DNA of 59,568 nucleotides from Rothia sp. (in: high G+C Gram-positive bacteria). GTDB lineage: Bacteria > Actinomycetota > Actinomycetes > Actinomycetales > Micrococcaceae. The stretch lies in assembly GCF_015265375.1 (NCBI RefSeq), contig NZ_JABZXW010000005.1, positions 1 through 59,568 on the forward strand, written 5' to 3'. Both the position numbers and the translations under genes were made by a program. Under the pieces are notes generated by a model. The model saw nothing but the letters and a program-made list of their open reading frames with translations. It did no database searches and was not told the DNA's origin. Shown piece by piece: positions 24,216-32,406 of the stretch (its first letter is position 1; every line of letters starts with the position of its first letter).

Positions 24216-24656
24216 TTAGCGGCGTCGGCGGCTGTACTTCTCTGCTTCTTCGCCCGATGCTTCGGTGACCGCCTCAATATAGCGGCGGCTACTGGGCATG
24301 AGCACAAAGACGAAGGCAGCCGCCGCACCAATAACACCCGCAATCGTGATGGACTGGCTAATGTTCAGACCGTAAGCACTCACGTTCATAACGAGGGTAC
24401 TTGCGGTGACCCACAGGGCGCAGAGGGTAATCAGGATCATGGGCAGGCGCGATCCGAAGCGGCCGCGGTAGAAACGCAGACCGAAGTAGGTCATGCCAGC
24501 GGCAATGAGTGCCTGGAGCACACCGCCCACAATCGCTTGGGCGGTAGACATTCCGCTGATGATAAAGGGGTAGAGGATGCCGCGAATCAGGATGTATGCC
24601 GCGAAGGTTTCGGTCAGGGCGAATGCATAGATGACGTTGAACGGGCGTGACGGCAC
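24216..24656 (-). CDS. Small multi-spanning membrane protein
   Basis: Encodes 146 residues with four hydrophobic segments (about 10-28, 36-56, 66-86, 92-115) and a basic/acidic tail ending in RRRR. No family recognised. The GTG at 24656 is preferred because GAGGAG lies about 6 bases upstream; the longer frame to 24788 begins in low-complexity sequence. It is convergent with the FHA-FtsK gene and divergent from whiB1. A link with either is not shown. Confidence 0.65.
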   Translation of the reverse strand: MPSRPFNVIYAFALTETFAAYILIRGILYPFIISGMSTAQAIVGGVLQALIAAGMTYFGLRFYRGRFGSRLPMILITLCALWVTASTLVMNVSAYGLNISQSITIAGVIGAAAAFVFVLMPSSRRYIEAVTEASGEEAEKYSRRRR

Positions 24657-25128
24657 GGTGGGCTCCTCATGGGTAGTGTCGGCGGCAGACCGGGATGTAC
24701 TCAGCCCGATGTGCTGGTGCGTTAGCGGGTGGGTACTCCCCTGCCTCGGGTTCGCCTCGGGTTCACCGCCTCGTCGTCGGTGCGGCATTTCAGGGGTAGG
24801 TACCGCTTTATATTATGCCTGAGGCGCCACTCACCCAGCCGCCCGCGCCTCGCCCATGAGACGAGACGCAGGATATGTGTGTCAGCATGCGATTCCCCAC
24901 CCTCTCAATTAGACAAAGGTTAGCCTAAGTGATAGATGCCTCAGCGTAATACTGAAGTTTTTAGAGAAAAGTACTTGTCACATCCGCTCCAACATGCGAA
25001 AGTTGATAAGTCAATTTTCACCCTAACGCTGGGTGAGCATCCCATCATCGGATGTATTTGACACGCGCACAGGAAAATAGATGTGTCTTGCCACCGCGTG
25101 AGACCGTAAATCATGAAGGAGGTCCACC
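24657..25128. other. Divergent intergenic region upstream of whiB1
   Basis: About 470 bases without a gene. It holds a DtxR/IdeR-type box at 24915-24933 and must contain the whiB1 promoter and, leftward, that of the membrane-protein gene. The long untranslated leader of about 200 bases or less between the box and the whiB1 start fits the heavily regulated whiB1 promoters of relatives. No small gene is visible. Confidence 0.45.
24915..24933. promoter_or_regulatory. Putative DtxR/IdeR iron box
   Basis: The sequence contains AGGTTAGCCTAA, matching 12 consecutive bases of the DtxR consensus TTAGGTTAGCCTAACCTAA, with 13 of 19 positions in all. The left half and centre are perfect and the right half is poor. 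It lies between a divergent membrane-protein gene and whiB1. Iron-dependent control of one of these is a fair guess. Confidence 0.45.
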
Positions 25129-25377
25129 GTGGATTGGCGTAGTCGTGCAGCTTGTTTGGATAAGGATCCGGAGCTGTTCTTCCCCGTAGGAAACACCGGA
25201 CCTGCCCTGTTGCAAATTGAAGAGGCTAAGACTGTCTGCCGCTCTTGCGAGGTTGTAGACGTCTGCCTGAAGTGGGCCATCGAGACCGGCCAGGACTCCG
25301 GCGTATGGGGTGGCACCAGTGAAGACGAGCGTCGTGCGATGAAGCGTCGCGCAGCTCGTGCCCGCCGTGCATCCTAA
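25129..25377 (+). CDS. whiB1: WhiB1-type iron-sulfur transcriptional regulator
   Basis: Encodes 82 residues. WhiB proteins hold a redox- and nitric-oxide-sensitive 4Fe-4S cluster and bind the primary sigma factor. The four cluster cysteines are in RAACLD (Cys9), TVCRSC (Cys37, Cys40) and DVCLKW (Cys46); the turn GVWGG and a basic tail KRRAARARR follow. The sequence is closest to WhiB1 (MDWRxxAxCxDxDPELFFPVGN). Start is GTG with AAGGAGG six bases upstream. It faces a PdtaS-type kinase gene end to end, the same pairing as Rv3219/Rv3220c. Confidence 0.95.
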   Translation: MDWRSRAACLDKDPELFFPVGNTGPALLQIEEAKTVCRSCEVVDVCLKWAIETGQDSGVWGGTSEDERRAMKRRAARARRAS

Positions 25378-25402
25378 CTTCCGGAGTATTCAATAGGGCA
25401 TC

Positions 25403-25445
25403 AAAAGCGTGGTGCAGTGACTTTATGTCGCTGCACCACGCTTTT
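25403..25445 (+). terminator. whiB1 terminator
   Basis: AAAGCGTGGTGCAG pairs with CTGCACCACGCTTTT around a 13-base loop and ends in TTTT, 25 bases past the whiB1 stop. Confidence 0.88.
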
Positions 25446-25473
25446 GCCATATCCAGAACCTCTCTAGACAGCA

Positions 25474-25511
25474 AACTGCCGCCGCTCCCCTGATCGGAAG
25501 CGGCGGCAGTT
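25474..25511 (-). terminator. Terminator of the PdtaS-type kinase gene
   Basis: AACTGCCGCCGCT pairs perfectly with AGCGGCGGCAGTT, 24 bases beyond the kinase stop. With the whiB1 hairpin it forms a back-to-back pair between convergent genes. Confidence 0.8.
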
Positions 25512-25534
25512 CTATATGTCTTATGAGAAGGGGC

Positions 25535-27088
25535 TTAGACGAGCACCGCGGTAATCACCACGCGGGTGCCCTTCGGTTCGTTAGCCTCCCAGCGAATCGA
25601 GCCGTTCAGCTCGCTCGCCACCAGGGTACGCACAATCTGCATGCCCAGGCCTTCCTTACCGGTCACCGGGCGGTAGGCGTTCGGGCCGGACTCTTCAATC
25701 TTTTTATCGCCCATGCCCTTGCCGTCATCGGTAATCACGACGGTGAGGATGTTCTCGCCCTCATCATTGGTGCCGCGAATACCCTCGAGGGTTACGGTGC
25801 CGGTCTCGCCGTCCAGGCCGTGCTCCACAGCGTTCGCGACGACCTCGTTAATGACCAGCGCCAAAGGGGTGGCGAACTGGCTCGGCAAAGAACCGAAGGA
25901 GCCAATCAGCTTGGTGGACACGTGCTGACCGGGCGAAGCCAACTCAGCTGCAAGGTGGAACTGACGCTCAATTAGCTCGTCAAAGTCGACGTTCTGAGTC
26001 AGACCCTGCGAGAGCGCCTCGTGCACGGTCGCAATCGTTGCCACACGGCGCATCGCCTGCTCCAGGCCCTGACGAGCCTCGTCCGTGGTCATGCGGCGCG
26101 ACTGCAAGCGCAGCAGAGCGGACACAGTCTGCAGGTTGTTCTTCACGCGGTGGTGAATCTCGCGAATGGTCGCGTCCTTGGTCATGAGCTCCAGCTCGCG
26201 GCGGCGCAGTTCGGTCACGTCGCGACAGAGAATCACGGCACCCTCACGCTCAATACGGGCACGCCTCTGCGCCAGCAGCGGGATGGAGCGCATGGTGACG
26301 CGAGCGCGGGCAATGACAAGTTCGGTGCGCAGGTCGCTGCGTCCGGCAAGGACGAGCTGCAGGGTTTCGTCTGCCTGCTCACCGGCAGGAAGCATGGCGC
26401 GGGTGACGTCGGCGAGGTTTCGCTTTTCAAGGTAACCACTCAGCCCCATGCGGTTGTACATCGAGTTCGCGTTCGGGGACGCAACGACCACGCGACCGGC
26501 GCGGTCGAGCACAATAATGCCGTCAATTACGCGGGGGTTGCCCTGGGTGTTGTTTCCCTGGGCGAGGGGGTCGGGCCACAGGCCGGAGTGCACCATGGAA
26601 AGCATGGTGTCGGCGGCGAATTCGTAGACCTCGTCGCTGATGGAGGGGTAGCCGTTGGGGGTGGCAATCTTGTGGCTGGTCAGCAACGCAATGGTGCGGT
26701 TGTTGCGCACAATGGGCACGAAGGTTACGTGTACGCGCGGGCGGGCACCGACGCCTTCGCCGCTGCCTTCGTCGGTGTAGGTGCTGATGTTCTGGTCAAT
26801 CCAGACGCGGTATGCCTCGTCGCGGATTCCGTCTTCCATTTCCTGCTCAATGATGTCGTGGTGGAAGAGGGTGCGGACGTTGGAGGGGCGCACGTGCGCG
26901 AAGGCACGGAAAGTACTGGTTTCGCTGGGGCCAGATACGGCATCCGGGGAGCTGCCGTCGGCAACAACGTAGTCGGTGGGGAACCATAGAACCAGGTCAC
27001 TCTGGGCGATGTCAGAGATGACCTGCCATTCACCCATGATGAGGTGAACGCGTTCAGTGTCGCCAGGACCGAAGTCGCAGGCGCTCAT
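25535..27088 (-). CDS. pdtaS: PdtaS-type sensor histidine kinase (GAF-PAS-HisKA_2)
   Basis: Encodes 517 residues, soluble with no membrane segment. An N-terminal GAF-like region (about 1-165), a PAS domain (about 185-290, GIIVLDRAGRVVVASPNANS), a HisKA_2 H-box REIHHRVKNNLQTVSALL (His about 312/313) and a HATPase domain with ALVINEVVANAVEHG and DDGKGM. In mycobacteria PdtaS signals to the RNA-binding antiterminator PdtaR; no ANTAR-domain gene is in this window. The ATG at 27088 has AGAAGGA upstream, favoured over one at 27109. The gene faces whiB1 tail to tail. Confidence 0.9.
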   Translation of the reverse strand: MSACDFGPGDTERVHLIMGEWQVISDIAQSDLVLWFPTDYVVADGSSPDAVSGPSETSTFRAFAHVRPSNVRTLFHHDIIEQEMEDGIRDEAYRVWIDQNISTYTDEGSGEGVGARPRVHVTFVPIVRNNRTIALLTSHKIATPNGYPSISDEVYEFAADTMLSMVHSGLWPDPLAQGNNTQGNPRVIDGIIVLDRAGRVVVASPNANSMYNRMGLSGYLEKRNLADVTRAMLPAGEQADETLQLVLAGRSDLRTELVIARARVTMRSIPLLAQRRARIEREGAVILCRDVTELRRRELELMTKDATIREIHHRVKNNLQTVSALLRLQSRRMTTDEARQGLEQAMRRVATIATVHEALSQGLTQNVDFDELIERQFHLAAELASPGQHVSTKLIGSFGSLPSQFATPLALVINEVVANAVEHGLDGETGTVTLEGIRGTNDEGENILTVVITDDGKGMGDKKIEESGPNAYRPVTGKEGLGMQIVRTLVASELNGSIRWEANEPKGTRVVITAVLV

Positions 27089-27432
27089 AATTCCTTCTGC
27101 AAAAGACATATGTTTGTGTGCTTCCCATGAGTTCGGGTAGATTCAACCATTTTACGGTTTGCTCGCCGCAAATCCCATTCAAACGGCAATATGTGGAATA
27201 GTTTACAGAGCATTTCTTGGAGCGCGCTTTTATTCGTAAATATGACGCAGTGAGATGAGATGCACCCCTCAGTTGGATAGTGAGACATTCGCACCACGTC
27301 TCTGCCTTGGCCCTGGGTGAAGATGCAGAAAACCCGGCGTATCGGCGCTCCTCGTTCCGGGAGGAATACCGATAAACCGGGCCTCTAGCAAGCGCTAATT
27401 TATGCGGAGGGATTTACGCGCCGGGACTGCTG
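27089..27432. other. Intergenic region between kinase and cpaE-like gene
   Basis: About 340 bases. The left part is AT-rich and probably holds the kinase promoter (leftward). The right part holds the terminator of the cpaB-cpaE pair. A frame of 70 codons at 27085-27297 overlaps the kinase promoter region and shows no coding features. Confidence 0.45.
27333..27381 (-). terminator. Terminator of the cpaB-cpaE-like pair
   Basis: An interrupted hairpin: CCCGG/CCGGG, ATCGG/CCGAT and CTCC/GGAG pair in order. On the minus strand it ends CCGGGTTTTC. It lies about 50 bases past the cpaE-like stop. Confidence 0.7.
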
Positions 27433-29106
27433 TTAAGCGCCGGGGCGCACCGCGTACATGCCCTCAAGCATCGCCTCGAAGGACTGCACGACCGCGTGGC
27501 GGGGTGCCACCTCCAGCAGCGCTTCGCCGTTGCGGCGCAGACGGTCCATGACCTTACGCTCGTACGGAATCACGCCGGTGAGCGACACCGACAGGTAGCG
27601 TGCCCAGTTATCGCGCATCTTCGCCTCCGGGTTGAATCCGGCGGCTTCGCGGCGGCTGCGGTTGAGCCAGTACTGCACATCCGTTTGGGGTGCGAACAGG
27701 TCCGGGCGCGACTGCACCTCGCGGGCGAGGTTAATCAGACGCGGCAGCCCGATAACGTCCGCTTCACCGAGCGCAATCACGCGGTCGGCGCAGGCGAGCG
27801 CGGTGAGGGTCGCGGCGTTACGGCGCGGCGCCGGGCCGTCAAAGGTCAGCTCCTCATCCACCTCGATGGGTGCGGCAACATCGCAGATGACCAGGTCGTA
27901 GCGGTGCTTGAGCCATTCGAGCACCTCCGCGAAGGCGCGGGCGCGAACCTCGGGCCAACGCGAGGAGGAGGTGATGCCGCTCAAGAAGTCGAAGGTGCCG
28001 TTCTTGAGGGGCACACGCTCCATGATGGCGCCCGCTTTCTTCTCGTCGAGCTGGGCACGGTCGGCGTCCGAGCAGAGAATCGCCAGGCCGGAGCCGGTAT
28101 CCTCGAGCGCCATGAGCGCATCCAGGCTGGGCGCGTAGGTGTCTGCGTCGATGAGGCAGACCTGCTGCCCCTGCTGTGCCGCGAGGGCTGCGAGGTTGAA
28201 GGCGATGGTGCTTCGACCGGGCGCGCCGTGAGTACCCCAGACGGTCACAATCTTGCCGAGGCGGTGGCCGGGCTGGTAGCGGGAGGGCGCGGCGGGATCC
28301 TGGTTGATGTCAGGGTGCTGCGGCAGGGTGCCGTCGTTGTTTTCGTTCTGCATGTGCACCGCGTAGTCACTGCCGGGTGCGAAGGAGTCGACGATGGCGG
28401 CGGCCTGGCTGAGCACGGATTCCTCGTTGCTGGGAGCGGTTGAGGAGGCTTCCGCCGGCTCAGGCGCACCGGGTGCCGGGGCGGCCGGTGCTGCGGGGTC
28501 GATTCCGTAGCTTCCGTAGTCGGCGCCGTAGGGCGCGCCGGCGTTTACAGCAGTACCCGCGGCGGGGTCGTAGCCGTAGCCGCCCGCCCCATGGCCAGCA
28601 GCTCCGTTATCGTAACCGTAACCGTAACCGCTGTATCCGCTGTCGTAGCCGTAGCCTGCATCATAGCCGTAACCAGCGTCCTGACCGTAGGCGGCCTCCG
28701 GCTGATGTACCGCGGGGGCGGGTGCCTGGTTCGGGGTCTGTGCGGGAATACCGTAGCCTACCGCGGGTCGGGCGAGCGCCGCATCCACCGCCTGTTCGAG
28801 CGAGCCCAAGATCTCTTCGAGGGCAGCTTCGGGGCGGATGCGGTGTGCCTGCGTGGGCAGGGGCAGGTTGTCCGGGGTGATGACGGCGAGGAGCACTTCG
28901 GAGGCCGCGAGCGCATCCACGGTGGAGGCGCTCATTTCGGCGGGCACGTGCACGCAGAGCAGCACGCGGGCGATGCCGGTGTGCGCCATGCCGACGGCTT
29001 CGCTGAAGTCCTGTACGGTGCGCGCCACGGAGACGCGGCCGCGCTGGGATTCGATGCGGTTCAGGAGCGAGCCGTCATCGCCGTAGAGGATGACGGGGAT
29101 GTTCAC
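27433..29106 (-). CDS. CpaE/TadZ-like MinD-family ATPase with Tyr/Gly repeat linker
   Basis: Encodes 557 residues. An N-terminal receiver-like domain (about 1-125) is joined by a long linker (about 135-270) full of GYGYD, YGYG and AYG units to a ParA/MinD-type ATPase. The P-loop reads VWGTHGAPGRST (about 286-297) with Arg where the second Walker lysine normally is; LIDADTYAPSLDAL and VICDVAAP follow. CpaE/TadZ proteins position Tad pili at the membrane. The Tad operon here has no tadZ, so this gene may serve it from 14 kb away. GTG at 29106 overlaps the stop of the cpaB-like gene (GTGA) with GGGGAGG upstream. Confidence 0.8.
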   Translation of the reverse strand: MNIPVILYGDDGSLLNRIESQRGRVSVARTVQDFSEAVGMAHTGIARVLLCVHVPAEMSASTVDALAASEVLLAVITPDNLPLPTQAHRIRPEAALEEILGSLEQAVDAALARPAVGYGIPAQTPNQAPAPAVHQPEAAYGQDAGYGYDAGYGYDSGYSGYGYGYDNGAAGHGAGGYGYDPAAGTAVNAGAPYGADYGSYGIDPAAPAAPAPGAPEPAEASSTAPSNEESVLSQAAAIVDSFAPGSDYAVHMQNENNDGTLPQHPDINQDPAAPSRYQPGHRLGKIVTVWGTHGAPGRSTIAFNLAALAAQQGQQVCLIDADTYAPSLDALMALEDTGSGLAILCSDADRAQLDEKKAGAIMERVPLKNGTFDFLSGITSSSRWPEVRARAFAEVLEWLKHRYDLVICDVAAPIEVDEELTFDGPAPRRNAATLTALACADRVIALGEADVIGLPRLINLAREVQSRPDLFAPQTDVQYWLNRSRREAAGFNPEAKMRDNWARYLSVSLTGVIPYERKVMDRLRRNGEALLEVAPRHAVVQSFEAMLEGMYAVRPGA

Positions 29107-29795
29107 TGGCCCTCCCCGTAGGTGCCGGGGATGAGGCTGATTTTGGAGTCGCTGTTGCTTTCCTTCACGAGGTCGGTGAGGGCTTCTTCCTTGACCCACA
29201 GCTGCACGGTTGCCTTGCCGTTGGCGCCGAGCACGCCCTCGTCGACCGTGATGGCGACGATTTCTGCGTTGGTGACGATGGCGCGGGCGCCGTTTTCGGT
29301 GCGGTTATCGCTCTTGGTGTCGGGATTGCGCGGGCCGGAGGTCCACACGTCCACACGCTCGCCCGCCTTCAGCGCGGAGGCTGCGGCACGGTCAATGCTG
29401 ACGGTTGCAAGGCGGCGGCCCGGGGAAGTTTCGGTGCCTACGGATTCCTTGCTGATGAGGTTGCCGGCGGGGATGCGCTGAATCGCGATTTTGCCGTTCA
29501 TCTGGGCGGCGTCGGCGCGGGTGAAGTACTTGTCCTTGGCGGAGTCGATGTTCGCTTCGACTCGGGCTAGTTTGTCTTCGGTGATCTTCTCACCGAGGCG
29601 GATCTCGCTTTTGGCGGTGTAGTACTCGGTTTTGCTGTTGTTTGCCTGCACGTAGAGCTGCACGCCGGTGATGGAGACGAGCACGAGCAGCACACCGAGG
29701 ATGAATCGCCAGTCCTTGACGGTGGGCCTTTTGAGGCGTTTGGCATGGGGCTCGGTGAGGGTGGAACGCTTCGTCGCGTTCTGTCGTATGCGCAT
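29103..29795 (-). CDS. CpaB/RcpC-like SAF-domain protein
   Basis: Encodes 230 residues. A basic N-terminus and one membrane helix (about 31-50) precede an SAF domain: YTAKSEIRLGEKITEDKL, IPAGNLISKESV and LKAGERVDVWTSGP. CpaB/RcpC proteins are periplasmic-side Tad pilus components. It is translationally coupled to the cpaE-like gene downstream. In Gram-positive bacteria lacking an outer membrane secretin its exact role is unclear; SAF domains may bind cell-wall glycan, which is an inference. Confidence 0.8.
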   Translation of the reverse strand: MRIRQNATKRSTLTEPHAKRLKRPTVKDWRFILGVLLVLVSITGVQLYVQANNSKTEYYTAKSEIRLGEKITEDKLARVEANIDSAKDKYFTRADAAQMNGKIAIQRIPAGNLISKESVGTETSPGRRLATVSIDRAAASALKAGERVDVWTSGPRNPDTKSDNRTENGARAIVTNAEIVAITVDEGVLGANGKATVQLWVKEEALTDLVKESNSDSKISLIPGTYGEGQ

Positions 29796-30158
29796 GATGT
29801 GGTTGTGCCTTTCGGTGCGGAAGCCGGCGGTGATTCCGGGTGTTGTTCAACTGACCGATGAGCGAGTGGTGTGTGTTCGTTAGTGCTTTGACTGGATTCT
29901 GGCACTAACCCTAACAGCATATTTCATTTAGTACTCGCTCTCAACAAGAGTCGTGTTTATGAAATATTTTTGAGTTTCGTCCCTTTTGAAGGGGCGATTA
30001 GATAACTTTTCAGCTCATATAAGGCTTTTTGCGGGCAAATTTCACGGTGATGGCATATACTGAAAGTACTCAATAGATGTTCACTACGAACTCTATCTGA
30101 AAGGCTACTAACGGTAGCTAGGGGCCCAGGATTTCACTCACGGAAAGGATCCAATTCG
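29796..30158. other. Divergent intergenic region, cpaB-like / BldC-like
   Basis: About 360 bases, AT-rich between 29920 and 30070. It separates divergent genes and must hold both promoters. GCATATACT near 30053-30061 is a -10-like element for the rightward gene, but I see no matching -35. No small gene seen. Confidence 0.4.
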
Positions 30159-30392
30159 ATGACTGCACCTCGTTTCCTCACTCTGAGCGACGTCGCCGAG
30201 GAGCTGCAGGTTTCGCTTTCGCAGGTACGCGCTCTGGTGCGTAGCGGCGAACTTCCCGCCATTCAGATTGGTGGGCGTAACCAGTGGCGTATTGAACGCT
30301 CTCGTTTCGAAGAGTACATTACCGAGCGCCACGAGCAGACTCTGGAGGCAATTGCTTCCGGCAAGCTCACTGCAAAGGCTAAGGCTGAGTAG
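30159..30392 (+). CDS. Small excisionase-fold HTH regulator (BldC-like)
   Basis: Encodes 77 residues forming one MerR/excisionase-type winged helix-turn-helix: FLTLSDVAEELQVSLSQVRALVRSGELPAIQIG then NQWRIERSRFEEYI, and a charged tail. BldC-type proteins bind direct repeats and control development genes in streptomycetes. GAAAGGA lies upstream of the ATG. A strong terminator follows, so it is monocistronic. It sits between pilus accessory genes and a LysM gene whose leader carries repeated TGAAGCA boxes, possible targets. Confidence 0.85.
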   Translation: MTAPRFLTLSDVAEELQVSLSQVRALVRSGELPAIQIGGRNQWRIERSRFEEYITERHEQTLEAIASGKLTAKAKAE

Positions 30393-30435
30393 CATTCGAC
30401 ATACACCTCACGGGCGTAACGCTCGAGTGTTTTAG

Positions 30436-30486
30436 AAAGGTCCGCTCCTCTCGTTGAGATTTCAACGGAGAGGGGCGGACCTTTTT
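30436..30486 (+). terminator. Terminator of the BldC-like gene (bidirectional)
   Basis: AAAGGTCCGC with TCCTCTC on the left pairs with GGAGAGG and GCGGACCTTTTT on the right. It ends in CTTTTT rightward and has AAA-rich flank on the other side, so it may also stop the leftward gene at 30517. Confidence 0.88.
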
Positions 30487-30516
30487 GTATGTATTTGTTG
30501 CGTTGGTGCGGGCTTT

Positions 30517-31170
30517 TTAGCGTGAGATGCGGGCAATCACCGCGCTGACGCGAGCCAGCGGGATGGTGCGCACGCCGGCGCCGCGAGGTGCGCGGGAGTA
30601 GCCGGAGGCACCCTGACCATAACCAGCCTGACCGTAGACCCCCTGCGCACCGTAGGCTGCGCGCGCATACTGGTCGCGTTCGTAGATGCGCGGGTACTGG
30701 CCGCCGTTGAGCAGGCGCAATTCAAGGAAGTCTGCGCCGACACGTTCAATGACACCGTCGTAGCTGACGGTTCCACCCTCGAGGGAGAGGCGGACGGGTT
30801 CGCGCGCCATGGCGAGGGAGCGCAGTGCAAGCTGGATTTTCATGCGGTAGCGTTCGGGGCGAATATCGGCGCGCCCGGGGGCGATGCCGCCTTCCCACCA
30901 GAGCATTCCGCGCAGGGGGATGATAATGTTCTCGCCGCGCGCTTCGATGCTGACCCATTCTTCGCCGACCATTTCAAGCTTACCTTCGTAGGTTTGCATG
31001 TCGGTGGCGCAGATACGGATTGGGCCGCCGACCTGCGCTAGGAGGCGATCATCGAGGGTGATGGTGGAGTAGTGGACGCGGGCGACTTGGCGTGCGTCCT
31101 GTTCCATATCCCAGGCGCGTTCGGAGGCGAGGCGCGCCTCAATGTCTCGTAGGAACTTTTCCATGCTCAT
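30517..31170 (-). CDS. Conserved hypothetical protein with C-terminal Tyr/Gly repeats
   Basis: Encodes 217 residues, predicted cytoplasmic. It begins with an amphipathic helix, then beta-rich segments (ICATDMQTYEGKLEMVGEEW, IIIPLRGMLWWEGG) that resemble a small barrel, and ends with AYGAQGVYGQAGYGQ-type repeats before IPLARVSAVIARISR. Family not recognised, but its place between BldC-like and LysM/Rv3235/secA genes looks conserved. ATG at 31170 has AGGTAGGG upstream; the second ATG two codons on is the alternative. Confidence 0.7.
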   Translation of the reverse strand: MSMEKFLRDIEARLASERAWDMEQDARQVARVHYSTITLDDRLLAQVGGPIRICATDMQTYEGKLEMVGEEWVSIEARGENIIIPLRGMLWWEGGIAPGRADIRPERYRMKIQLALRSLAMAREPVRLSLEGGTVSYDGVIERVGADFLELRLLNGGQYPRIYERDQYARAAYGAQGVYGQAGYGQGASGYSRAPRGAGVRTIPLARVSAVIARISR

Positions 31171-31250
31171 GGTATGACCCTACCTGAGGTTGGGTGCGGA
31201 TACGAACCGGGGCATTTTCTGGTCAGATGGCGGTTGTCAAGCTTGATTTT

Positions 31251-31339
31251 TGAAGCAATTTCCACCAAATTACATGTTTTTCATGTATTTTGATACTTTT
31301 TGCTTCATTTTTGGTGTTACTTCCTGTATAAATGAAGCA
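31251..31339. promoter_or_regulatory. Three TGAAGCA boxes upstream of the LysM gene
   Basis: TGAAGCA occurs at 31251-31257 and 31333-31339 on the plus strand and at 31301-31307 as TGCTTCA, each next to an A/C-rich CCAAA or its complement. They sit in a very AT-rich stretch 40-130 bases upstream of the LysM start. They look like operator half-sites for a small DNA-binding protein. Confidence 0.4.
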
Positions 31340-31377
31340 ATACCAAAACACATCAAACACACCGTTTGGAGGTCATT

Positions 31378-32313
31378 GTGGACCATCTTTCCACTCCGGG
31401 TCAGGCACCCGCAGCCTTCGCTTCACATCCCGTTACATCCGTTACGCCCCTGGCATCCGGCACTGATGCAGGTCACGAAACCAGCACCAAGGCAAACTAC
31501 CAAGACGCGCTACTCTTTATCGCCCCTCCCCTGCTTTCCGCGGCGGTCCTGGGCGCGTTGAGCGTGAACCTGCACCGTATCCCCTCGGCGCATCCGCTGA
31601 CAGACGCTTCGCTGCTCTGCGCGGGGGCTGCGGCAATCCTCATTACCGCGTGGTGGTTCGTCAGCTTTATCTGCGCGCTCTTCTACGCTCGTTCCCTGCA
31701 AGTTTCGAGCCGCAACGCTGACCGCGCGGTGCTAAAGGTTCCGGCGATTTTCCGTCCGCGCTTTATGCGCCGCATCGTTCTGACGCTCGGCGGCACGGCT
31801 CTTGGAGTGGGTGCGGTTCTGGCTCCCGCGCAGGCTACGGTGGCTACACCCAGTAGCGCCGGGCTGACCGGTACGGAGGGCATGCCGCAGACAACCGTTT
31901 CGGCTGTCATGATCGCAGGCACAACGAGCACCGCGGACTCAACGAACACCGCCGCAGATGCGGCACTGCCTGATACCGTCCCGGATCAGTCCACCGCTCC
32001 CCTGCAACTCTCCGCTGAGGTTCCCGATATTCCCCTGGCGCCTGAACCCACGGAGGCGGCAGGCTCTCTGCAGGACCGCAGCCCCTTCTTCTCTCCTCCC
32101 CGCACCGAGGCGGGCACCTACTCCTACACGGTTCAGGCGGGCGATACGCTCTGGTCAATTGCCGCCGATCAGCTGGGCGAAGGCACCGACGCCTCCACCA
32201 TCTACAACTACACCCTCGATATTTACGAGGCGAATAAGGACGCCCTGGGCCAGAACGCCGAGCTGCTCTACGAGGGGCAGGTTCTACAGATTCCCGAGCA
32301 GCCCGTTCACTAG
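31378..32313 (+). CDS. LysM-domain membrane protein
   Basis: Encodes 311 residues: three hydrophobic segments (about 45-63, 78-103, 127-145), an Ala/Thr/Pro-rich outer linker, and one LysM domain at the end (about 247-303: YTVQAGDTLWSIAADQLGEG, YEGQVLQIPE). LysM binds peptidoglycan, so the protein should anchor the membrane to the wall. GTG at 31378 is chosen for the GGAGG 5-9 bases upstream; a TTG four codons earlier is possible. The Rv3235-family gene follows after about 95 bases. Confidence 0.85.
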   Translation: MDHLSTPGQAPAAFASHPVTSVTPLASGTDAGHETSTKANYQDALLFIAPPLLSAAVLGALSVNLHRIPSAHPLTDASLLCAGAAAILITAWWFVSFICALFYARSLQVSSRNADRAVLKVPAIFRPRFMRRIVLTLGGTALGVGAVLAPAQATVATPSSAGLTGTEGMPQTTVSAVMIAGTTSTADSTNTAADAALPDTVPDQSTAPLQLSAEVPDIPLAPEPTEAAGSLQDRSPFFSPPRTEAGTYSYTVQAGDTLWSIAADQLGEGTDASTIYNYTLDIYEANKDALGQNAELLYEGQVLQIPEQPVH

Positions 32314-32406
32314 CCTCACACCGCGTCTTCCGCTACCCCTCTCCACCCCGACAGTCTTTCGTTCGCTCAACCCACCTCACATACCCCTGCACTGAAAGGA
32401 GCCGTC

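Noticed and set aside
28500..28720. CRISPR-like array in the repetitive cpaE-like gene
   Set aside because: The repeats are short codon-level GYGYD repeats within one open frame, with no regular spacers. No CRISPR array or cas gene was seen in the window.
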